The notes beneath the pieces are model-generated. The model had not been told where the DNA came from. It made no database searches and saw only the letters and a list, made by a program, of their open reading frames with translations. Shown piece after piece: positions 1 to 5,279 of a stretch of 20,601 bases of DNA. Made by a program: the position numbers and the translations under genes. Numbering within the stretch: the first letter of the stretch is position 1; each line of letters begins with the position of its first letter. The DNA is from Candidatus Heimdallarchaeota archaeon (GTDB lineage Archaea > Asgardarchaeota > Heimdallarchaeia > Heimdallarchaeales > Heimdallarchaeaceae). The stretch lies in NCBI GenBank assembly GCA_016839875.1, contig JAEOTK010000318.1:1-20601 (forward strand), given 5' to 3'.

Positions 1-451
1 ATTCACCAAAAATATGTTCTTGACCAGTCTTTAATGAGACTACAATCATAGCTTTCTTTTTGTGTTTTCGAAGATCTAAGGACATCTTTCTAGGAATTTT
101 TGAAAGACCAAATCTCCTGATATCTCTGATATGAAATTCACCTTTTTTCACTCTCATACCTGTAAGCAACAGAGGTGTGGAACGATAAACAATGGTTTCT
201 TTGTCCATTTTAATGAAATCTTTTCCATAGAATAATTCCTTGATTGTTCTACTGAGAAAAATAAGAAGGGGTACAACAGTTACAAAGAATCTTACTATCC
301 AGTCAACTAAATCTGTTGGAGGATTAATAAAGAAAATGAATAAATATATACTTGCAATCATTATTAGACTAAAAGCTAGGTTTAGTATGAAATCTTTCCA
401 ACCGTATCGAAATGCTCCTTTTGAAATTTCAAATTCTTTTTTTTTGCTCAT
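1..451 (-). CDS. Two-TM membrane protein, PH-like C-terminal part (3' end outside window)
   Basis: I translated this by hand from the minus strand: an open frame of 150 codons from ATG at 451-449 with no stop before the left edge, so the C-terminus is missing. The N-terminus is short and charged (MSKKKEFEIS), then come two hydrophobic segments at about residues 22-42 and 49-68, then a soluble, strand-rich region with basic residues. Two N-terminal TM helices followed by a beta-rich tail is the layout of YdbS/YcxB-type bacterial PH-like membrane proteins, but I see no diagnostic motif, so that is only a suggestion. The start lies one base after the stop of the upstream URO-D-family gene, so the two are almost certainly co-transcribed and translationally coupled. 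Function unknown. Confidence 0.75.
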   Translation of the reverse strand, partial: MSKKKEFEISKGAFRYGWKDFILNLAFSLIMIASIYLFIFFINPPTDLVDWIVRFFVTVVPLLIFLSRTIKELFYGKDFIKMDKETIVYRSTPLLLTGMRVKKGEFHIRDIRRFGLSKIPRKMSLDLRKHKKKAMIVVSLKTGQEHIFGE

Positions 452-452
452 T

Positions 453-1451
453 TTAACTTCTGTTCCTTAATTTCATCATTGTTGAAGATATTACGTTTAT
501 TGAATCCTCTGAGGCAGTAATAGGTATTACGCATCCTGGGGCGATGATTATTCGATTGTTATACCGTTTTGATAAATCAAAAGCTTCTGTAATATTTTGT
601 TTGATTTTCTGTTCATCTTCACCTAAGAGTGTTTTTGTTTCATCTATTCCAGCTAATAATCCTTTCGGGAAAATCTCTAAAGCTTCTTCCATAGCTGGCC
701 AAGTTAATTGATCATGCCAGTTTAGAGCATCCGCATTAAGTTTGTTAGCTGCTTTATCAAACTGAATATCCTGTCCATGAACATGCAATACAGTAAAATT
801 GCTTTTTCCTTTGATTCTTGAGATGAGCTTGTCTAGAAAAGCGATTTCAAAACGTTCGACTTCTTCCCAAGGTAAATTGGTTTTTCTGAAGTGTTGAGAA
901 GCTAAAAAGATTCCATCAGCTCCTGCATCGATTGAGGAAAGTGCAAGCTCTGTCACAATATCAAGTAGAATAAAGAAAGATTCCTTCATAACTTCAGGAT
1001 TGTTCAGTAAATTAGCTTCGAGATTATTATCCATTTTAGAAGCTACCATCAAAGGAGAGAAAACAGTCATCATTTTTGGTAACTCTTCTAATTCTCTGTT
1101 AATAAGTTCTATAGATTTTAATTGCTTTCCTAGTTCTCCCTCTCCCACGTCTAATTGTTCAATAGTTTCCCAATCTTGAATATTCTTTATCGAGCATTCA
1201 GCGCAACTTGTACTCCCAGTGAACGGATCATATTCATCTGCAACCTTACAACCAAAATCAACTACAGGAAAACGGCCATGAGGAGATATTTTCATTAGAT
1301 CAAATTTATGTCTTTCATAAAAACTAACATGAGCTTCTGCAAGGTTCTCTGGATCTCTATCTGCATAGGGAAAATGTTTCCAAAGACTGAATAAGGGATA
1401 TTTCTCATTTTTACCTTTGAAAGAATCTAAAACCAATTCTATTTTATCCAT
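453..1451 (-). CDS. URO-D/MtaA-fold protein (putative methyltransferase)
   Basis: A 332-residue protein of the uroporphyrinogen decarboxylase superfamily, which includes HemE decarboxylases and zinc-dependent methylcobamide:thiol methyltransferases (MtaA, MtbA, CmuA). Superfamily features seen are SLWKHF at about 22-27, DAGADGIFLASQ near 175-186, LHVHG at 222-226 and APGCVIP at 304-310. The arginine-rich N-terminal HemE motif (RQAGR) is absent, so a heme-pathway decarboxylase is unlikely. In MtaA-type enzymes zinc is bound by H-x-C plus a later Cys in a PGC motif; here the equivalents appear to be H223-x-H225 and C307, which points to a metal-dependent methyltransferase-like enzyme with altered ligands (inference). 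It also has three Cys at 68, 83 and 86. ATG start at 1451. It leads a two-gene unit with the membrane protein downstream. Substrate unknown. Confidence 0.8.
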   Translation of the reverse strand: MDKIELVLDSFKGKNEKYPLFSLWKHFPYADRDPENLAEAHVSFYERHKFDLMKISPHGRFPVVDFGCKVADEYDPFTGSTSCAECSIKNIQDWETIEQLDVGEGELGKQLKSIELINRELEELPKMMTVFSPLMVASKMDNNLEANLLNNPEVMKESFFILLDIVTELALSSIDAGADGIFLASQHFRKTNLPWEEVERFEIAFLDKLISRIKGKSNFTVLHVHGQDIQFDKAANKLNADALNWHDQLTWPAMEEALEIFPKGLLAGIDETKTLLGEDEQKIKQNITEAFDLSKRYNNRIIIAPGCVIPITASEDSINVISSTMMKLRNRS

Positions 1452-1480
1452 GTGTTGATTTTTGTCCTCAGAATATCAAG

Positions 1481-1490
1481 ATTTTGGTTA
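1481..1490 (-). promoter_or_regulatory. Promoter-proximal element shared with radA
   Basis: On the minus strand the decamer TAACCAAAAT lies 30-39 bases upstream of the URO-D-family start, followed by an A/T-rich stretch. The identical decamer occurs 39-48 bases upstream of the radA start. The position fits a BRE/TATA-type core promoter or a nearby activator site. Confidence 0.35.
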
Positions 1491-1592
1491 CATGAATAAA
1501 ATAGTAAGAACAAATGGAAATAAAGCCCTGCTTAAAAAACCTAGCAAATCGAATAACTTAAAAATCAGCAGAAAAACCCAGAAACGAAAGAA

Positions 1593-1877
1593 ATGTCAGC
1601 ACGTGAAAAGAGAGTAGTGAGAAAGAAGAAAAAGTTTGGTTTAGTTGTGGAATTTGTTCCTGTAACACGTGATCTTTTTCCTGACGAAGCTACAAAGAAG
1701 AAAATTGACGAAGAATTGACAAAAGCAAAAGGAATGACTCCTGCTTATCTTGCAGATAAATTCAATATAAGAGTCAGCACCGCAAAAAAAATCCTTCGTG
1801 AAGCTGAAGAAAACAAAATAATTGAGCGTGTAACAAGCTCAAGAAGAACAGTGGTTTATTCCACAGTTTCAAAATAA
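1593..1877 (+). CDS. rps25e: Small ribosomal subunit protein eS25 (S25e)
   Basis: A 94-residue basic protein of the small ribosomal subunit. eS25 is shared by eukaryotes and some archaea (TACK and Asgard lineages) and is absent from bacteria. The N-terminus is rich in Lys/Arg (about 5-15), as expected for an rRNA-contacting tail. The C-terminal half forms a winged-helix: GMTPAYLADKFNIRVSTAKK (about 47-66), then a helix and a beta wing ending VVYSTVSK. The length is close to the archaeal family norm. It is a single gene with its own upstream A/T-rich region (1530-1575); I see no clear Shine-Dalgarno, but the purine-rich GAAACGAAAGAA precedes the ATG. It converges on radA downstream. Confidence 0.92.
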   Translation: MSAREKRVVRKKKKFGLVVEFVPVTRDLFPDEATKKKIDEELTKAKGMTPAYLADKFNIRVSTAKKILREAEENKIIERVTSSRRTVVYSTVSK

Positions 1878-1918
1878 GCTTGTTTATCTTTACTCCTTTT
1901 AATTATGTTTTATTAGTT
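1878..1918 (+). terminator. T-rich 3' end of the eS25 gene
   Basis: Right after the eS25 stop, the coding strand is dominated by T with several short T runs (TTTATC, CTTTTAATT, GTTTTATTAG). Archaeal RNA polymerase terminates intrinsically at such U-rich tracts without a stable hairpin. The tract precedes the palindrome at the convergent junction. Confidence 0.45.
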
Positions 1919-1923
1919 AGCTG

Positions 1924-1942
1924 AGTGAATAATTTATTCACT
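1924..1942. repeat. Perfect 19-bp palindrome at convergent 3' ends
   Basis: AGTGAATAA and TTATTCACT are exact inverse complements separated by one T. The palindrome covers the last two sense codons and the stop of radA (stop at 1934-1936) and extends into the intergenic space toward eS25. As RNA it could fold, in either direction, into a hairpin of about 7 bp with a 5-nt loop, so it may act as a bidirectional 3'-end structure separating two convergent genes. A protein-binding site is an alternative. Confidence 0.6.
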
Positions 1943-2884
1943 GTAAAACTCTGTTGGAAATGGAGCATCTGTTAATCCGCTTTCTGTAACATAGAACAAG
2001 GCTTCTCGTTCAGGCATTCTAGAGCTATCAAATAATCTAGCAATTCTTGAACTTCCTCTAGACTTACGTAGAAATACCCTTTGCTGTGGACGATGTGCCC
2101 ATGCAAAACCCAATGCAGGTTCTTCAGGACTGCCAAATAGAAATTCTTCAACGTTAGCTATTATTTGGTTTGTTACAATTATTGCTATATCATGCTTTAC
2201 TGCTAGTATCAAGAGTTCTTCTGCAATTTGCATAATCCTTTGTTGCCTTTCTACAAGTCTTCCCTTTCCAATATATTCCGATCTGAAATGAGAAGCAAAT
2301 GAATCTACAACCAGAAGTTTGATGTTGTTTTTAGGGATGAGTTCATCAAGTTGATCAATGATACTAAACATGTGATCAGTATTGATAGCAGAACCGATTG
2401 TTATGTTAGTTAAGATCTCTTCAACATCTAGATCTCGATAGCTTGCGATTTCTACAATCCTTCTTGGAGAAAAAGTTCTCTCTGTGTCAATGAAAAATGC
2501 GTTTCCTCCTAGTCCTCCATCCTCCTTTGGAAGCTGAACATTAATACATAATTGAAAACAAAGCTGAGTTTTACCAGATCCAAAACCTCCAGCTAGTTCA
2601 GTAATCTCTTGTGTCCAAATGCCTCCTCCTAAGATACCATCCAATTCATTTGAGGAGGTTGTGATTTTACCTCTTTTAGATTCAAGTTCTAAGAATTTCA
2701 AGGCACTTACTGGATGTATTCCTACTTTGTTTTGAGCTGCTTCGATTATTTTTTTTGCTTTCTCAGAATCTAAATCAAATTTGGAAATTAGGGTATCAGA
2801 AGTGGAAACAGCTAAGCTTTCAACTGTGTAACCAGCTTTCTCTAATATCTCAAGAGTATCTTTATCAATTCCTTTGATTTGCAT
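1934..2884 (-). CDS. radA: DNA repair and recombination protein RadA
   Basis: A 316-residue archaeal RecA/Rad51-family recombinase, which forms ATP-dependent filaments on single-stranded DNA for homologous strand exchange. Residues 1-55 are a helix-hairpin-helix-type N-terminal DNA-binding domain (IKGIDKDTLEILEKAGY). Core motifs are Walker A GGFGSGKT (99-106), Walker B LLVVDS (190-195), L1 region SHFRSEYIGKGRLVERQQ (198-215) and an L2/ATP-cap region with HRPQQRVFLRKSRGSSRIAR (264-283). The length fits RadA, and the HhH domain and L1 exclude RadB. One oddity: aligning on the GKITT motif puts PVSA (58-61) where RadA/Rad51 normally carries the polymerisation motif FxxA, so the anchoring Phe appears to be missing. 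Single gene, divergent from the flavodiiron gene. Confidence 0.92.
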   Translation of the reverse strand: MQIKGIDKDTLEILEKAGYTVESLAVSTSDTLISKFDLDSEKAKKIIEAAQNKVGIHPVSALKFLELESKRGKITTSSNELDGILGGGIWTQEITELAGGFGSGKTQLCFQLCINVQLPKEDGGLGGNAFFIDTERTFSPRRIVEIASYRDLDVEEILTNITIGSAINTDHMFSIIDQLDELIPKNNIKLLVVDSFASHFRSEYIGKGRLVERQQRIMQIAEELLILAVKHDIAIIVTNQIIANVEEFLFGSPEEPALGFAWAHRPQQRVFLRKSRGSSRIARLFDSSRMPEREALFYVTESGLTDAPFPTEFYSE

Positions 2885-2922
2885 TTTCTACACTGTTAGT
2901 ATTTCCTATAGAATAGATAAGA

Positions 2923-2932
2923 ATTTTGGTTA
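2923..2932 (-). promoter_or_regulatory. radA upstream element (same decamer as before the URO-D-family gene)
   Basis: The minus strand reads TAACCAAAAT 39-48 bases before the radA ATG, followed by TCTTATCTATTCTATAGG, in which the weak TATA-like segment would sit. It matches exactly the decamer at 1481-1490. Confidence 0.35.
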
Positions 2933-2975
2933 AAAAGCTGTGTTTTTTCACTAATATATTTAGATAAACACTAAA

Positions 2976-2985
2976 ATTTTTATAT
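2976..2985 (+). promoter_or_regulatory. TATA box of the flavodiiron protein gene
   Basis: TTTTTATATG follows an A-rich BRE-like stretch (CACTAAAA). Archaeal transcription begins about 25 bases downstream of a TATA centre, so the start would fall near 3005. That gives a leader of about 60 nt which would include the inverted repeat at 3012-3057. Confidence 0.5.
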
Positions 2986-3011
2986 GCTCACTTTGAGCTT
3001 TAAGTGGTTAA

Positions 3012-3057
3012 TTTTAAGGATTTCCCACTCTTAGAGATAAGAAAAAAATCCTTGAAA
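3012..3057 (+). repeat. 12-bp inverted repeat in the flavodiiron leader
   Basis: TTTTAAGGATTT (3012-3023) pairs with AAATCCTTGAAA (3046-3057): eight perfect pairs plus four more with one G-U, around a 22-nt loop. It sits between the predicted transcription start and the start codon at 3065, so it could be an RNA hairpin controlling translation or an operator for a dimeric regulator. Either would make sense for an oxygen-defence gene, but no regulator is visible nearby. Confidence 0.5.
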
Positions 3058-3064
3058 CAATGAG

Positions 3065-4255
3065 ATGAAAGCAATGAAAGAAGTTACATCTGGAGTATAT
3101 TATGTAGGCGTTAATGATCACGAAACTGATCTATTTGAAGGATTATGGCCAATACCAGAAGGTGTTAGTTATAATAGCTACATCGTGAAAGGTGAAAAAA
3201 CAGCTCTGATTGATACAGTAAAGGTTCTGTTCGTAGATGAGTTTCTTAAGAAAGTAGAGGAAGTTACTTCATTCGATATTGATTATATTATTTTGAACCA
3301 TATCGAACCAGATCATAGTAGTTCCCTAATTCGTCTTCTTGAAAAGGTTCCAAATGCTACTATCATGTGTTCTAAAAAAGCTGAAGGCATGATTGATACC
3401 CTCTATAGAGTAACCGATAATATTCATGTTGTGGAAGAAGGAGAAATATTAGACTTAGGTGGTAGAGAATTAGTATTTTACATGGATCCTCTGGTTCACT
3501 GGCCTGAAACAATGGTTACTTATGATACAAAGGATGGTATTTTATTTTCATGTGATGCATTTGGTTCATACAAAGCATTGGATTTTGGCTTATTTGATGA
3601 TGACTGTGATCCTGACATTTTCTATGAAGAAACAATAAGATATTTTAGCAATATAGTGGCTAAGTATGTTAAATATGTGAAGAAGGCTATGGAAAAATTG
3701 GGTGGATTAGATATCAAAATCATTGCTCCAGCCCATGGTCTCATCTGGAGAGAAAATCCAGGAAGAATTATCGATCTGTATGTAAAGCTTTCAGATAGAA
3801 TGGCTCTTCCCGGTGTGACAGTCATTTGGGGATCGATGTATGGTAACACAGCAAAGGTTGTAAACCATATTGTTGAAGGAATAAGAGAAGAAGGACTTCC
3901 TGTTAAAGTTCTAAACTTTTCAAACGACCACCTTAGTTATTTAATTAAGGAAACCTGGAAATACAAAGGAGTAATTTTAGGATTTCCTACCTATGATGGA
4001 GGTCCATTCCTAAATACATCATATTATTTACATCTTCTGAAAAGGAAAGATCTCAAAGAACGAATTGTTGGATTTTTCGGTTCATCAATGTGGAGTGGTA
4101 GAGCTTTGAAACAAGCAGCTGATGCAGTCCAAGAACTGGATTGGGAAATCGTTGAACCGTTATTGGAATTCAAAGGTGCTCCAACTGAAGAGTTACTAAA
4201 TCAAGCAAAGGAACTAGCCAAACAAGTTGCGAAAAAAGTGAAAGAGTCTCCCTAG
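3065..4255 (+). CDS. fprA: Flavodiiron protein (FprA-type O2/NO reductase)
   Basis: A 396-residue two-domain flavodiiron protein. These cytoplasmic enzymes reduce O2 to water (or NO to N2O) with electrons from F420H2 or rubredoxin and protect anaerobes from oxygen. The N-terminal metallo-beta-lactamase-like domain carries the complete diiron ligand set: H79, E81, D83 and H84 in NHIEPDH, then H145 in PLVHWPE, D164 in SCDAFGS and H224 in PAHGL. The C-terminal flavodoxin domain starts near 250 with the FMN loop SMYGNT (257-262) and GFPTYDGG for the second FMN loop. There is no rubredoxin extension, so it is a class A enzyme. The start could be Met1 or Met4; a two-codon ATG-AGA-TGA frame overlaps just upstream. 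The leader contains a strong inverted repeat. Electron donor not evident from the window. Confidence 0.93.
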   Translation: MKAMKEVTSGVYYVGVNDHETDLFEGLWPIPEGVSYNSYIVKGEKTALIDTVKVLFVDEFLKKVEEVTSFDIDYIILNHIEPDHSSSLIRLLEKVPNATIMCSKKAEGMIDTLYRVTDNIHVVEEGEILDLGGRELVFYMDPLVHWPETMVTYDTKDGILFSCDAFGSYKALDFGLFDDDCDPDIFYEETIRYFSNIVAKYVKYVKKAMEKLGGLDIKIIAPAHGLIWRENPGRIIDLYVKLSDRMALPGVTVIWGSMYGNTAKVVNHIVEGIREEGLPVKVLNFSNDHLSYLIKETWKYKGVILGFPTYDGGPFLNTSYYLHLLKRKDLKERIVGFFGSSMWSGRALKQAADAVQELDWEIVEPLLEFKGAPTEELLNQAKELAKQVAKKVKESP

Positions 4256-4274
4256 CAGTTTCCTTCACATTCCA

Positions 4275-4303
4275 TTCTTTTTACCTATTTTTTTCAATTT
4301 TTC
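4275..4303 (+). terminator. Poly-T terminator after fprA
   Basis: Three T tracts (CTTTTTA, ATTTTTTTC, ATTTTTC) occur in 29 bases shortly after the fprA stop. This is typical of intrinsic archaeal termination and separates fprA from the small gene at 4363. Confidence 0.6.
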
Positions 4304-4327
4304 ACGTTCAATTACGTCCGGAAAAGA

Positions 4328-4336
4328 CTTTTAAAC
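4328..4336 (+). promoter_or_regulatory. TATA box of the 70-aa protein gene
   Basis: CTTTTAAAC follows the A-rich CGGAAAAGA (BRE-like) and is centred about 31 bases before the ATG at 4363. That implies a very short leader of a few bases. Confidence 0.5.
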
Positions 4337-4362
4337 AGATAATCGAAAATTCATAGGGAAAT

Positions 4363-4575
4363 ATGTCCTACACTTCAAAAAAAGTAACAAAAGAAGGCAT
4401 CATAAAGTTATCACCTGATGTTGTTGAAGTTATTTTGGAGGGTATGGAAGATAAGAATAAGAAAGTAAGGGAGGCTGCTTATTCCACTTGGGTTTCAATT
4501 GTCGAACTTGAATCAGACAAAGTAACTGATGATATGTTAGATAAAATATCTAAAGCTCTTAAAACGTATAGCTAG
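4363..4575 (+). CDS. Small HEAT-like hypothetical protein
   Basis: A 70-residue acidic/basic helical protein. I do not recognise a named family. Residues 17-45 (LSPDVVEVILEGMEDKNKKV and the following REAAYSTW) have the pattern of one HEAT repeat: two amphipathic helices joined by a short Asp/Asn/Lys turn with a conserved-type V-R-x-A-A second helix. A further short helix follows (DDMLDKISKALK). It has its own promoter and a poly-T tract separating it from fprA, which supports a real gene. It could be a small scaffold or adaptor; no function is assigned. A GATTTCGAAATC palindrome begins at the last base of its stop. Confidence 0.65.
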   Translation: MSYTSKKVTKEGIIKLSPDVVEVILEGMEDKNKKVREAAYSTWVSIVELESDKVTDDMLDKISKALKTYS

Positions 4576-4586
4576 ATTTCGAAATC
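4575..4586. repeat. 12-bp perfect palindrome
   Basis: GATTTCGAAATC is self-complementary and begins at the final G of the stop codon of the 70-aa gene, about 30 bases before the TATA box of the methyltransferase gene. It may be an operator for that promoter, but a 12-bp A/T-rich palindrome can also occur by chance. Confidence 0.3.
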
Positions 4587-4616
4587 AACGTTTCTTTGAA
4601 GTTTCGTTTGTGCATA

Positions 4617-4625
4617 ATATTTAAG
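4617..4625 (+). promoter_or_regulatory. TATA box of the methyltransferase gene
   Basis: ATATTTAAG lies about 43 bases upstream of the ATG at 4664, predicting a leader of roughly 15-20 nt. The core resembles the TTTAAGT core before the sulfhydrylase gene at 19434. Confidence 0.5.
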
Positions 4626-4663
4626 TGAATTATTGGTTATGACTTATACAGAAGGTAAATGAA

Positions 4664-5224
4664 ATGAACAAAAAGAAAGAAAAGAAGAATAAAAAATTTC
4701 CTCTCATTGGTCATGCCATATCAAGATTATTTGAACCTCCAAAACGTTTCATTGAACCTTATGTAGAACAAGGAGATGTAGTTGCTGACCTAGGGAGTGG
4801 ACCAGGATATTATTCGCTCCATTTTGCTAAAATTCTTGGTCCTAAAGGGAAGGTGTATGCGGTTGATTATGATGAAAGAGTAATAAAAGCATTAGAAAAA
4901 AAGAAGGAAAAACGAGGATATCAAAATATAGAAGCACATGCATCATCTGCAGCCAAATTGAGTTTCATAGCTGATGAATCAGTGGATTTTGTTTTTGCGA
5001 ATGGATTGTTATGTTGTGTTGCACCACAGCAACAAGACTCAGCTGTGGAAGAAATAAAACGTATACTAAAACCAAACGGACTTGCATATCTAAGCGCTGC
5101 AAAAGGATCTATAAGTTATATGAAAGAAGAAAATTGGGAACAAATACTAGAAGGTTTCCTAATTCAGAAAAGAAAAGACAAAAAAACAGAATGGACAGCT
5201 GAAGTACGTAAAAAAGCAAAGTAG
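4664..5224 (+). CDS. Class I SAM-dependent methyltransferase
   Basis: A 186-residue Rossmann-fold methyltransferase of the Methyltransf_11/UbiE-like group. Motif I VVADLGSGPG (39-48) binds SAM. D68 in VYAVDYD is the usual acidic residue contacting the ribose; VDFVFANGLL (107-116) is motif IV and LKPNGLAYLS (135-144) is the post-motif strand-turn. A lysine-rich stretch covers the first 11 residues (MNKKKEKKNKK), and the C-terminus is also Lys-rich, which could suit a nucleic-acid or membrane-lipid target. The protein is short for the family and lacks a recognisable substrate domain, so the substrate is unknown. ATG at 4664 chosen; an out-of-frame ATG lies five bases upstream. Convergent with the thermosome gene. 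Confidence 0.85.
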   Translation: MNKKKEKKNKKFPLIGHAISRLFEPPKRFIEPYVEQGDVVADLGSGPGYYSLHFAKILGPKGKVYAVDYDERVIKALEKKKEKRGYQNIEAHASSAAKLSFIADESVDFVFANGLLCCVAPQQQDSAVEEIKRILKPNGLAYLSAAKGSISYMKEENWEQILEGFLIQKRKDKKTEWTAEVRKKAK

Positions 5225-5234
5225 ACGATTGAAC

Positions 5235-5278
5235 TTAATAAAAATAAAAGAAGAATATTATGAAAAAAGAGGGGAGAA
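5235..5278 (-). terminator. T-rich 3' end of the thermosome gene
   Basis: Read on the minus strand directly after the thermosome stop, the sequence is pyrimidine-rich with T runs (CTCTTTTTTC, CTTCTTTTATTTTTATT), fitting archaeal intrinsic termination in the short convergent gap. Confidence 0.5.
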
Positions 5279-5279
5279 G

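Noticed and set aside
240..470. 76-codon open frame on the plus strand
   Set aside because: It lies antisense to a longer minus-strand frame (1-451) that has a clear membrane-protein pattern and is coupled to the URO-D-family gene.
453..1451. HemE, uroporphyrinogen decarboxylase proper
   Set aside because: The N-terminal RQAGR-type substrate motif is missing, and metal-site-like His/Cys residues typical of MtaA relatives are present.
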